Source of the DNA: Streptomyces sp. NBC_00259
Lineage (GTDB): Bacteria; Actinomycetota; Actinomycetes; Streptomycetales; Streptomycetaceae
DNA length: 64,000 nt
Direction of reading: 5' to 3'
Assembly (NCBI RefSeq): GCF_036181745.1
Contig: NZ_CP108080.1
Location: 7,195,501-7,259,500, forward strand
Position 1 is the stretch's first letter. Each line of letters opens with the position of its first letter. The notes under the pieces are model-generated. The model was given only the letters and a program-made list of their open reading frames with translations, was not told where the DNA came from and did no database searches. Made by a program: the position numbers and the translations under genes. Positions 16,653 through 25,094 of the stretch are shown one piece after another.

Positions 16653-17536
16653 ACACCCCCTGGACGCTGCCCCCGGTGAAGGTCGGCCTGATAGGCGCCG
16701 GCCCCTGGGCCCGTGCCATGCACGCCCGGATGCTCGCCGCCGGGCCGGAGACCGAACTCGCCGCGGTGTGGGCGCGCCGCCCGGAGGCGGCACACGAGAC
16801 CGCCGCGCCCTACGGAGTGCCGGTCGCCGCCTCGTTCGACGAACTCCTCGACCGCTGCGAGGCCGTCGCGTTCGCCGTGCCGCCCGCCGTACAGGCGGAG
16901 CTGGCCGTACAGGCCGCGAAGGCGGGCCGCCACCTGTTGCTGGAGAAGCCGCTCGGCCCGGACGTGCCCTCGGCACGGCGGGTGGCGGACGCGGTCGCCG
17001 AAGCCGGGGTCGTGTCCCAGCTCGTCCTCACCAAGCGCTACCACCCGGTGACCCGCGAGTTCCTGCGCAAGGCGGCCGAGCTGGAGGTCACCGGAGCACG
17101 GTCCTGCTACCTCCACGGAGCCTTCCTCGGCGGAGACTTCGCCACCGCTTGGCGCCTCGAACACGGTGCCCTGCTCGACCTCGGACCCCACCTCCTCGAC
17201 CTCCTCGACACCGCGGTCGGCCCCATCGCCGCCGTCCACGCGACGGGGGACCCGCGCCGCTGGATCGAGCTCACCTGCGAGCACGAGAACGGCTCGGTCA
17301 GCCAGGCCTCCCTGTCCGGCACCGTGAACCTGCCGGGTGCCAGAACCCGCATCGAGCTCTTCGGCCCCGAGCGGGAACTCGTCTACGACACCGCCGAACT
17401 CGACCACGAGGAGTGCTGGCCCATCCTGCGCAACGAGTTCGCCCACGCCGTACGCGCCGGCAGGTCGACCCCGATCGACGCGGCACGCGGCCTGCGGATC
17501 CAGGAGCTGCTGGCCCTCGCGTCGCCCGCATCCTGA
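16649..17536 (+). CDS. Gfo/Idh/MocA-family oxidoreductase
   Basis: A 295-residue NAD(P)-dependent oxidoreductase. The Rossmann motif GLIGAGPWARAMHARM is at the N-terminus, and LLEKPLG supplies the catalytic EKP motif. The C-terminal alpha/beta domain is somewhat short for the family. No Tat signal is seen, so it is cytoplasmic. Members oxidise sugar or inositol hydroxyls, often at C3 of glycosides. It is the last gene of the ROK operon, starting in the 4-bp overlap with the regulator, and is followed by a perfect hairpin. Confidence 0.88.
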   Translation: MNTPWTLPPVKVGLIGAGPWARAMHARMLAAGPETELAAVWARRPEAAHETAAPYGVPVAASFDELLDRCEAVAFAVPPAVQAELAVQAAKAGRHLLLEKPLGPDVPSARRVADAVAEAGVVSQLVLTKRYHPVTREFLRKAAELEVTGARSCYLHGAFLGGDFATAWRLEHGALLDLGPHLLDLLDTAVGPIAAVHATGDPRRWIELTCEHENGSVSQASLSGTVNLPGARTRIELFGPERELVYDTAELDHEECWPILRNEFAHAVRAGRSTPIDAARGLRIQELLALASPAS

Positions 17537-17546
17537 CGGTGAACCG

Positions 17547-17581
17547 GCCGGGGCCGGCTCCGCGAGGAGACCGGCCCCGGC
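17547..17581 (+). terminator. Perfect 11-bp hairpin ending the ROK-linked operon
   Basis: GCCGGGGCCGG (17547-17557) pairs with CCGGCCCCGGC (17571-17581) over a 13-base loop, 10 bases after the oxidoreductase stop. It lies between convergent transcription units. Confidence 0.75.
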
Positions 17582-17662
17582 GGCCCGTTCGTGTCGCGGC
17601 GGGCGAGCCACGCGTCGGCGATGACATCGGCCGGCGTCAGCGGCCGATGCCAGCGGCGGGCA

Positions 17663-18694
17663 TCACCGCCCCGCGTCGACCGCCGCGTCGACCACCGCAT
17701 CAACCACCGGTTCGACGGTCCCGGGCGTGTCCCGGAGCTCGCGCTTGAGGATCTTGCCCGTGGCGTTGGTGGGCAGGATGTCGAAGAACCCGACGAGGCG
17801 AGGGTACTTGTAGCCCGCCATCTCGTCCCTGCACCAGGTGATGAGCTCCTGTGCGGAGAGCTCCGCACCCGGGGCGAGCACCACGCACGCCTTGACCTCC
17901 TCGCCGTGGCTCTCGTCCGGCACGCCGATGACCGCGGCCATGCCCACGGCGGGATGGGTGAGCAGTACCTCCTCGATCTCCCGGGGGTAGACGTTGAAGC
18001 CGCCACGGATGATCAGGTCCTTGGCGCGATCGACGATGTGGAACCATCCGTCGGCGTCCCTGCGGGCCAGATCGCCGGTGCGGAACCAGCCGTTGCGCAT
18101 CACCCCGGCGGTCGCCTCGGGCCTGTTGTAGTAGCCCTTCATCACGTTGTGTCCGCGGACGACGATCTCGCCGACCGCGTCGGGGCCGGTGACACGGGTC
18201 CAGTCCTCGGCGATCAGGTCCACCTCCACGCCCCAGACCGGACGCCCGATGGACCCCGGGCGCGCCTTCTCGCCGCGCTGCGAGAACGTGGCCACCGGGC
18301 TGGTCTCGGACAGGCCGTACCCCTCCAGAATGGTGACGCCGAACCGCTCGGCGAACCGGCGGTGGATCTCGACCGGGAGCGCCGAGCCTCCCGAGCCGGC
18401 CATCCGCAGATTCCCGGCGATCTGCGGCAGGTCCACGTCGGGCGCTTCCGCTTCGAGCAGGGCCCAGTACATCGTGGGGACGCCCGCGAAGAAGGTGACG
18501 GCATGGCGCTGCATCAGGGCCAGGGCCGACCGGGGGTCGAAGCGCGGCAGCAGCACCAGCGTCGCCCCTGAGGCCAGGCCCGCGTTCATCTCGGTGACCA
18601 GCTCGACGACGGCGTTCAGGACCGCCCCGGTGACCCGCTCCTCGCGCGGCCGCCCCGGTCCCCGCTCCGTCCCACGCGCCTCAGTACCCGCCAT
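17663..18694 (-). pseudogene. Fusion of a TetR N-terminus with the C-terminal half of an acyl-CoA synthetase
   Basis: The 343-codon frame starts with about 36 residues that look like a TetR regulator opening (GPGRPREERVTGAVLNAVVE). It then switches abruptly to the middle of an AMP-forming acyl-CoA ligase (NAGLASGATLVLLPRFDP onward). Ligase motifs after this point are intact: EGYGLSETSP (A5), TGDLARRDADG (A7), KDLIIRGGFNVYPREIEE (A8) and GKILKREL with the adenylation Lys. The N-terminal half with the TSGTTGxPKG P-loop is missing; normal enzymes are about 500 residues. An in-frame deletion between a regulator gene and a ligase gene is the simplest explanation. Activity as a ligase is unlikely. 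Confidence 0.78.
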
Positions 18695-18906
18695 GCCCCG
18701 AGCCTACGAGCTGAGCCGGACCGCGGTGGCCAGGGGGTGCGGTCGCCGAACCGGTGGCCGGTGGGGCGGGCGGTGGGCGACAGGCGCGAAGTCCGGTCCG
18801 GCGACCGGGTGGCGTGGGAGCAGGACCCACCGCGACGGCCTGGTTCCCGGCCTGAGAGCATGGCGAGGACCGTAGTGGTACGGACCGTAGTTGATGGGGG
18901 AAGACC

Positions 18907-19104
18907 ATGGCTGTGCTCGTCCTGTCCGGCATTCTCGTACTTGCCGTCGGCGGATGCGTCTGCGTCGTGTGGGCGGCGCGCGGCGGCCCACGCTGGGTGC
19001 GCGCGATCGCCGCCGCGACCCTGGCGGCGGGCGAACTCGTCCGCCACACGGGGCGTACGAGCCGGAGCCGACGCCTGAGCCAGGGCTCCGACTCGGACGG
19101 CTGA
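18907..19104 (+). CDS. Small single-pass membrane protein, unknown function
   Basis: A 65-residue protein with one N-terminal hydrophobic segment (VLVLSGILVLAVGGCVCVVW) followed by an Arg-rich cytoplasmic tail. ATG 18907 is preceded by GGGGGAAG at good spacing. I do not recognise a family. The frame has normal third-position GC and a plausible ribosome binding site, which is why it is kept; it stands alone between convergently facing neighbours. Confidence 0.5.
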   Translation: MAVLVLSGILVLAVGGCVCVVWAARGGPRWVRAIAAATLAAGELVRHTGRTSRSRRLSQGSDSDG

Positions 19105-19168
19105 CTCGCCGCGCGGCGTCCGTGCCGCGGATGTTGGCTTCCAGCTGAGTCGGACGCCCCCGAACCGT

Positions 19169-20680
19169 CTACGGCACCAGTTCCGCCATCACGACAAGCG
19201 GCAGCGACGCGTTGGCGGCCGCCGCTTCCACCACCATCCGGTCCTCGTCGGCGAGCAGTTCGACGACGACCTGCGGAGGCAGGGCGGGGTGGCCTGCAGC
19301 GATGGGCCTCGCCTGCTTGTCCGCCAAGCAGGCGAGCAACGACGGGGGCGTCGCCTTGCGGTGCCGGGCGATCTCACGCAACGCCTTGCGCACCGGCGGT
19401 TCATGCCGGGCCAGATGCTCCAGCAGCTCAGCCGACGCGTCCGGGTTGGCCGCCACCCTGGCCAGGACCTGGACTCCGTACCGACCGACCATGGCACGCA
19501 GTTGGGCTTCGGAAAGACCCGGGTGCGGAGCGATGGCCTTGACCACCTTCGCGTCGGGGTCGGCGGCCAGCGCGTCGCGGACCGAGCCGGGCAGATCGCG
19601 TCGTGCGGCAAGGAGCATCCGTACGGTCGGGCTCGGTGAGTGGGCCAGCTCCTCGACCTCGACGGGAGACGCCGAGGCGATCCGCGGCAGCAGTGTCGGG
19701 CCGATCCAGGTGGCGTCGGCCAGGTGGGTCAGCACGTCGAGAGGCACGTGTGGGTGGTGTGCGAGCCTGCGCCGGACGTCGTGGCCGACGTCGGTGGCCA
19801 GCGTCCGGATCAGCGCGTCATCGATCGCGGGATTGTCGGCGAGTTCGGCTCGGACGGCAGGAGCGGGATCACCCGCGAGCCGTAGGTACATCTCCGGCGG
19901 AAGATCGTGCCTGGCGGCGAGTTGGCAGCGCAGGAGCATCGAGGGGTGGTCGGCGAAGCGGATGACGGCCGCGGCGGGCGTGGCCGGGTTGCTCAGCACT
20001 CTGAGCTGTATCTCGTGCACGGCGGACTCGTGGGAGCCGTCGCAGGAGGCGCCCGGCCCCAGATCACAGCCGCCCCGGACGCAGTGCGGATCGTGGACGA
20101 ACGGCGTCCGTTCACGGTCGCAGACCACGCAGCTCCTGGCCGGAGGCAGCCCCTCGCCGGTGACCAGCATCGCCAGGACCGCCGGCGGCGTCGCCTCGTT
20201 GCCCGCCACGGAGCGGCGGACCGCGGCATGCGGATGCGCCGCCAGCCGGGTGGCCCATTGCGGCGTCGTCCACAACGCGAGCTCCCCGACGACCCCTATC
20301 TCGGGGTCGGCGGCGAGCATCTCCGTCACATCGGGCGGCAGACCGGGACAGGCCGCCAGCTTCTCGCGGTACTCGACGGTGGGATCCGACGCGAAGCGAC
20401 GCGCCCACTCCGGGCTGCCCGCACCCTCGTCGAGCAAGGCCAGGGCGGCGTGCGGCCGGGTCACGGGATCGACGTCGGCGGTGCTCAGCAGGCCTCGGTA
20501 GGCGAGCGGTACCGCGGTCTCCTCGACGCGCGCGGCCAGCGCGACCGCCTGCGCGGGACTGAGGTCCGCGCGATGAGTGAGTTCATCGGCGACATCGGCG
20601 TCCGCGATCGCTATCAGCCGGTCGACCAGCTCGGGCGGCAAGGCCGGATTGGCAGCGAGTCCGGACAGGAGATGGTCCAC
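19169..20680 (-). CDS. Leucine-rich-repeat-variant (LRV) protein with a cysteine cluster
   Basis: About 503 residues made almost entirely of helical repeats of roughly 24 residues, many carrying the phrases ANP, LPPE and RxxLA (for example LAANPALPPELVDRL and VAANPDASAELLEHL), which is the LRV pattern. Between about residues 180 and 215 the repeats are interrupted by CVVCDRERTP, HCVRGGC and ASCDG, a set of five cysteines and nearby histidines suitable for a metal or Fe-S site. No signal peptide is seen. The GTG at 20680 is preferred (AGGA upstream; repeat homology begins there), although the frame stays open to 20761. Likely a protein-interaction scaffold; function unknown. Confidence 0.8.
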   Translation of the reverse strand: MDHLLSGLAANPALPPELVDRLIAIADADVADELTHRADLSPAQAVALAARVEETAVPLAYRGLLSTADVDPVTRPHAALALLDEGAGSPEWARRFASDPTVEYREKLAACPGLPPDVTEMLAADPEIGVVGELALWTTPQWATRLAAHPHAAVRRSVAGNEATPPAVLAMLVTGEGLPPARSCVVCDRERTPFVHDPHCVRGGCDLGPGASCDGSHESAVHEIQLRVLSNPATPAAAVIRFADHPSMLLRCQLAARHDLPPEMYLRLAGDPAPAVRAELADNPAIDDALIRTLATDVGHDVRRRLAHHPHVPLDVLTHLADATWIGPTLLPRIASASPVEVEELAHSPSPTVRMLLAARRDLPGSVRDALAADPDAKVVKAIAPHPGLSEAQLRAMVGRYGVQVLARVAANPDASAELLEHLARHEPPVRKALREIARHRKATPPSLLACLADKQARPIAAGHPALPPQVVVELLADEDRMVVEAAAANASLPLVVMAELVP

Positions 20681-20802
20681 AGGGGCGTCCTGCCCGGACC
20701 ACGATCGAACGGCCCGTGAATTTCGGCGCCCACGAGTTCCCGGCCGTGCTCCGCGCATCACGGCCCTTCATCACGGACTGCGAGCGGTGCCGTTGCCGGG
20801 GC

Positions 20803-21288
20803 TCAGCCCGTCGGGGACTCCTCGGACGGGCGCAGGTTCTGCTGGAGGTCGGTCGCGCCGGTGATGATCGTGGTGTAGAGCCCGGAGCAGGTCGCGAACT
20901 TCTGGGTCGTGGCCGGGTCGATGGTGGTCTCGGGCACGGTGGCGCACATCGAGCCGAAGTACTCGTCGTAGTTCTGGTCGATGGCGGTGGTGCCGTCCAG
21001 CGTCGCTCGGTACCGCGCCTTGTCCGGGAGGGCTTCCACCTCCTCGCGCAGCTGCTCGGTGATCGCGTGAACGGCTGCCGCGTGGGTCTCGCAGGCGCTG
21101 CCCACGCCCGCCCGGCAGCCGTCAGGCTTCGCGTTCACCGCGTCGCCGATCCTGCCGTGCCACTTCTTCTCCAACTCCAGGGACCCGCCGCCCTGGTCGT
21201 CGGCGGAACCTCCGCAGCCGGCGGTCGTCGTGATGAACCCGCAGACCAGCAGCGGTATCAGCGCCCGCAGTCCCGTACCAGCCCTCAT
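20803..21288 (-). CDS. Secreted lipoprotein, unknown function
   Basis: A 161-residue protein with a clear lipoprotein signal: RAGTGLRALIPLLVCGF, then TTAGC with the lipid-modified Cys. The mature part has four further cysteines and a helical middle. The frame is open to 21351, but ATG 21288 places the signal peptide correctly. I do not recognise a family. Confidence 0.75.
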   Translation of the reverse strand: MRAGTGLRALIPLLVCGFITTTAGCGGSADDQGGGSLELEKKWHGRIGDAVNAKPDGCRAGVGSACETHAAAVHAITEQLREEVEALPDKARYRATLDGTTAIDQNYDEYFGSMCATVPETTIDPATTQKFATCSGLYTTIITGATDLQQNLRPSEESPTG

Positions 21289-21483
21289 CGACCGCCCCAG
21301 TCGTCCGCTCTCACCGCCCGGCCCGGGCGGAGCGCCGAGAGCGTAGCGCAACCGCGCGGCCTGGACGAAGCGGCGAAGCTCACCGAGGGGGCGCCTGCCG
21401 CCGTCGTGGGAGTGGGAGGGCGGCGGTGCCTTCCCGGACTCGACCGGCCGACGGCGACAGACGGTGCGGCGGGGGTGTGTGGC

Positions 21484-22026
21484 TCAGAGGCCGAACTCCT
21501 GCGGGGACAGCCCGAGCACCGAGCACGCCTCGCGCAGGACCTGCTCCTCGGCCGGTGCGACATACCCGTCCGCGCCGGCGACGACGAAGCCCGTCTGCAC
21601 GACCGCCCTCGCCTCCGTCGGCTTCTTCGCCGCCTTGGCGATCTCCTGCATGACCTCGGCCTTGCCCTGCTGGAAGTTGAACGCCAGCTGGTCGACGTGC
21701 TTGTTGAACCGCTGCCGCAGCTGCTCGGGCGGGAAGTTCTGCAGGACGTCGTTGTTCAGGATCAGCGACTCCACGTGCTGCCGCTCGGCCGGGTCGACCT
21801 GTCCGTCGGCGGCCGCGACCAGGGCGCACATCGCCATGCTGGCGTCCCGGTAGGCGCCGCTCTTCAGCTCGGTCTTGAGGGAGGTGAGCTGGGACTTGAG
21901 CGTATTCACCAGCTGCGCCCGTGATCCGCCGGAGGACCCCGAACCCGGCCGTCCGTGTCCGCCGGAGCCCCGCGCCCCCTGCGTCTGCTGCAGCGTCTTC
22001 GCCTGGTCCTTGATCCGATCCCACAT
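21484..22026 (-). CDS. TerB-family tellurite-resistance-like protein
   Basis: A 180-residue cytoplasmic protein. After a Gly/Ser-rich linker (about 20-35) comes the all-helical TerB domain: AMCALVAAADGQVDPAERQHVE and later VVAGADGYVAPAEEQVL are the two acidic metal-binding repeats of the family. TerB proteins take part in metal-stress and membrane-associated sensing complexes in actinomycetes, often beside TerD proteins; none is present here. ATG 22026 is used; a GTG six bases earlier is an alternative. Confidence 0.87.
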   Translation of the reverse strand: MWDRIKDQAKTLQQTQGARGSGGHGRPGSGSSGGSRAQLVNTLKSQLTSLKTELKSGAYRDASMAMCALVAAADGQVDPAERQHVESLILNNDVLQNFPPEQLRQRFNKHVDQLAFNFQQGKAEVMQEIAKAAKKPTEARAVVQTGFVVAGADGYVAPAEEQVLREACSVLGLSPQEFGL

Positions 22027-22228
22027 CGCCACTCGTGCCACCTCGGCTTCTGCCACGTCGTTCCGGTCACCCGCGCGCGATCCACGCGCTTCCCTGCCAA
22101 CGCCTGCCGGCCCCTCGAAGTTCCGCGGCACGACCGGCCACCCCTGCCACGTGCCTCAGGTCGGCCCCGTGAGGTGCCGCCACCCGTAGTCTGCTCGCAC
22201 TGACCATTCGTCACGAAGGGAGCGACTT

Positions 22229-22648
22229 GTGGCTTCTCGTCTCAACCCGTACATCAGCTTCTCCGGCGATGCCCGGCAGGCCCTGGAGTTCTACAGGAGT
22301 GTCCTCGGCGGCGAACTGCGCCTGAGCACGTTCGGCGAGTTCGGCGGCCCCGGTGGTGGCACCGGGCAGGACGACAAGATCATGCACGGCATGCTGGAGA
22401 CCAGCAGTGGATTCACGCTGATGGGCGCCGACACCCCGCCCGGGATGGAGTTCAGGCCGGGGACCAACTTCGCGGTGAGCCTGAGCGGTGACGACGCCGA
22501 CGAGCTGAAGGGCTACTGGGAGAAGCTGTCCGACGGCGGCAACGTGGCGGTTCCCCTCGAGAAGCAGATGTGGGGCGACGTGTTCGGCATGTGTACGGAC
22601 AAGTTCGGCATCGCGTGGATGGTCAACATCAGCGAACAGCAGTCCTGA
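22229..22648 (+). CDS. VOC-family PhnB-like protein
   Basis: A 139-residue protein of the vicinal-oxygen-chelate superfamily. NPYISFSGDARQALEFYRSVLGGEL is the usual opening, and WGDVFGMCTDKFGIAWMVNI is the usual end of the PhnB/3-demethylubiquinone-methyltransferase-like branch. Many such proteins are called glyoxalase-like, but their substrates are mostly unknown. GTG 22229 follows GAAGGGAGCG. It is transcribed divergently from the TerB gene. Confidence 0.88.
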   Translation: MASRLNPYISFSGDARQALEFYRSVLGGELRLSTFGEFGGPGGGTGQDDKIMHGMLETSSGFTLMGADTPPGMEFRPGTNFAVSLSGDDADELKGYWEKLSDGGNVAVPLEKQMWGDVFGMCTDKFGIAWMVNISEQQS

Positions 22649-22881
22649 CCAGGCGTCACCACCGAGCGGTGCGTCGGCGGCCCGGGGGAGGTCGCCGACG
22701 CGCTCATGGGCGCCCGGCGATCCGCGGGAGGCCGCCCACGGGCCCCGGCGTGCGGCGGCGCCCAGCAGGGCTGCGGCAGCCCCCCACCAGGCGGGCGGTA
22801 CCGGCCCCCGTCCGGCATGGCGCCAGGACCGACGGCGCGATGTGCCGGATGCTGATGCCCTCCGACCTGCGGGAGAGGCAC

Positions 22882-23463
22882 GTGAACGACCCCAGTACTC
22901 AAGGAACGCGGAATCCGGCACTCCCCGGCGCGGGCCGTGACAGCGTCGGTCAGCCGGGGGTCATCGGCCTCGCACTCGCCGCCGTGCTGGCGGCCGCACT
23001 CGCGCAGGGTTCCTGGCAGTGGTTCGCCACCTACATCGGGGTGACACTTCTCGCCGTGCTCTTCGCCTTCCAGCGACTGCCCGCATGGACCTCGGACATC
23101 CGGTCCGCGTACATGCGCGGTCTGGTCGCGTACTCGATGGTCGTCGGCCTGTGCGTGGCGATCACGATCGCCCCCATGCTGCAGCGCTGGGCCTGGCTGT
23201 TCCCGATGCCGGGCACGCGCAGCCGGTGCCCCGAGCTGGGCGCGTACGAGGCCATGCGGGCACGGGCCGCGCTGACGAACCTGGCCGGCCACGACGGCGT
23301 GGCTCTCGCCTACGCGCAGAAGGCCCAGAGCCATGACGCCGTTGCCGTCTGCCTGTCGGCCGTCACGACCGAGTGGCTGCCCGCGTACGCGGCAGGTGCC
23401 GCCATGCTGGTGGGTGCGTGTGCGTGGTTCCGCGGCCGGGCCCGGGCGGGGAAGAGGGACTAG
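22882..23463 (+). CDS. Three-helix membrane protein, unknown function
   Basis: A 193-residue protein with a double-length hydrophobic stretch near residues 25-60, a second at about 75-95 (GLVAYSMVVGLCVAITIAP) and a C-terminal helix (WLPAYAAGAAMLVGACAWF) before a basic tail. GTG 22882 is chosen because GGGAGAGGCAC precedes it, although the frame is open further upstream. I do not recognise a family. Confidence 0.65.
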   Translation: MNDPSTQGTRNPALPGAGRDSVGQPGVIGLALAAVLAAALAQGSWQWFATYIGVTLLAVLFAFQRLPAWTSDIRSAYMRGLVAYSMVVGLCVAITIAPMLQRWAWLFPMPGTRSRCPELGAYEAMRARAALTNLAGHDGVALAYAQKAQSHDAVAVCLSAVTTEWLPAYAAGAAMLVGACAWFRGRARAGKRD

Positions 23464-23502
23464 CCGCGCACGGCACCGGCAGCCGCCGCGTGCGTCCGGC
23501 CG

Positions 23503-24858
23503 TCAGGGCGTCAGCCGGGCGGCGAGGATGGCGACGTCGTCGTGAAAGAAGCCTTCGCGGTGCGTCAGGAGCTTGTCGCAGAGTTCCGTGAGGGGTTCGG
23601 TGGCGAGCGTGGCGGCGACGGCGGCGGCCTGCTGCATGCCCTCGTCGATGGGCCACGTCCGGTGTTCGACCAGCCCGTCGGTGTGCAGCAGCACGGTGGT
23701 TCCCGGTTGCATGACCTCCTCGTGGTCGTAGCGGGGCAGGTCCGGGTCCACGCCCAGGGGGAGACCGGTTTCTGCGGTGGGATAGCGCGCCTGGCGGTCG
23801 GGGCCGATGAGCAGGGGAGGCAGGTGGCCGGCGCTCGCCCATTGCAGCCGGCGGCCGGTGCCCTCGGGTTCGAGGCGGGCGATGATGACGGTCGCCATGG
23901 GGCCGCCGTGGAGTTCGTGCAGAACGCTGTCCAGGCGGTGCAGGATGCGGCTGGGCGGCTCCTGTTCGTCGAAGGCGATGACCCGGAGCATGTTGCTGAT
24001 CTGGCTCATGACGGTGGCGGCGGCGATGCCGTGACCCATGACGTCACCGAGCATCAGGCAGGGCACCCGATCGGGCAGGTGGATCAGGTCGTACCAGTCG
24101 CCGCCGATCCGCGGGGCCTCGGTGGACGGCTGGTACCGGGCCTGGAGTTCCATGCCGTCCAGGTCGGGCATCTGGGGCAGAAGACGCCGCTGGAACTCCT
24201 CCGTGGCCTGACGTACCTGCTGGTAGAGGCGGGCGTTCTCGATCGCGACCCCGGCCGCGCCGGCCAGTGCGACCAGCAGGTCCTCGTCCTCGCTCGTGAA
24301 CGACTCGCCGGTGGTCTTCCCGGCCAGGTAGAGGTTGCCGTAGAGCGCGTCGCGCACCTTGATGGGCACGCCGAGCAGTGTGGGCGTGCGCAGGCGTTCC
24401 CCGGTGCTTCCGGTGCTTCCTGCGGCGCCGGCCGGGTCGCCCGGGTCGCCGCTGCCGCCGTGGCTCCGCGTGTGCAGGGGGCGACGGTCGTCGAGGAGGG
24501 CGGCCAGCGGCCCGGCCCCGTGCGGGACGCCGTCCCCCGTGGCGGAGCGTCCCCCGGCCGCGAACCCGGACGTGATCACCTCGCTGAACCGCTCCGCGTC
24601 GCCCAGTACCCCGAGCGCGCCGCACCGGGCCTGTACCAGCTCACAGGCGGTGTCGGTGATCCTGCGGAGGACCGCGTCCAGCTGGAGTTCCTTGCTCACC
24701 TCCAGGACCGCGTTCAGGAGTTCCTGCGCCCGGCCGGGCACCCGCGCGGCTTGTCGCAGCCCCTGTTCGAGGCGGTCCAGATGCTCATCGGTCAACTGCG
24801 GGACCGGCGGCACGTCCTCGTGGCCGTGCGGGCTTCCACTCTCAGGGGAGTACGTCAT
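23503..24858 (-). CDS. GAF-SpoIIE serine phosphatase
   Basis: A 451-residue PP2C-type phosphatase. A GAF sensor domain covers about 45-215 and is interrupted by a Gly/Ser-rich insertion near 130-155. The SpoIIE catalytic domain covers about 235-450, with metal-binding Asp in RIGGDWYDL, LMLGDVMGHG, LLHTDGLVEHR and the final HDDVAILAARL. Such proteins dephosphorylate anti-sigma-factor antagonists and so switch stress sigma factors. No HATPase or anti-sigma gene is adjacent, so its partner lies elsewhere. Confidence 0.92.
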   Translation of the reverse strand: MTYSPESGSPHGHEDVPPVPQLTDEHLDRLEQGLRQAARVPGRAQELLNAVLEVSKELQLDAVLRRITDTACELVQARCGALGVLGDAERFSEVITSGFAAGGRSATGDGVPHGAGPLAALLDDRRPLHTRSHGGSGDPGDPAGAAGSTGSTGERLRTPTLLGVPIKVRDALYGNLYLAGKTTGESFTSEDEDLLVALAGAAGVAIENARLYQQVRQATEEFQRRLLPQMPDLDGMELQARYQPSTEAPRIGGDWYDLIHLPDRVPCLMLGDVMGHGIAAATVMSQISNMLRVIAFDEQEPPSRILHRLDSVLHELHGGPMATVIIARLEPEGTGRRLQWASAGHLPPLLIGPDRQARYPTAETGLPLGVDPDLPRYDHEEVMQPGTTVLLHTDGLVEHRTWPIDEGMQQAAAVAATLATEPLTELCDKLLTHREGFFHDDVAILAARLTP

Positions 24859-25094
24859 CGTGGTCGCCCTTCCGCGCTGCCCTTGTCGTGGTTCTTCCGG
24901 TCCGGTCCGGACGGGGCGAGCCCTGTCGGCCGCCCGTGTCGCGTCCCTTTCGTATGCCCTGCCAGCTTCGCCGCAGACGAATCACCACACAACAGATGAA
25001 AGTGCAATCTTCGGGTAGTCGGACGACACCGTTCGAATGATCAAAAGGGCGGCGGGTTAGCATGTGAGCGCCGCCTAGCTCGAAAGATAAACCT

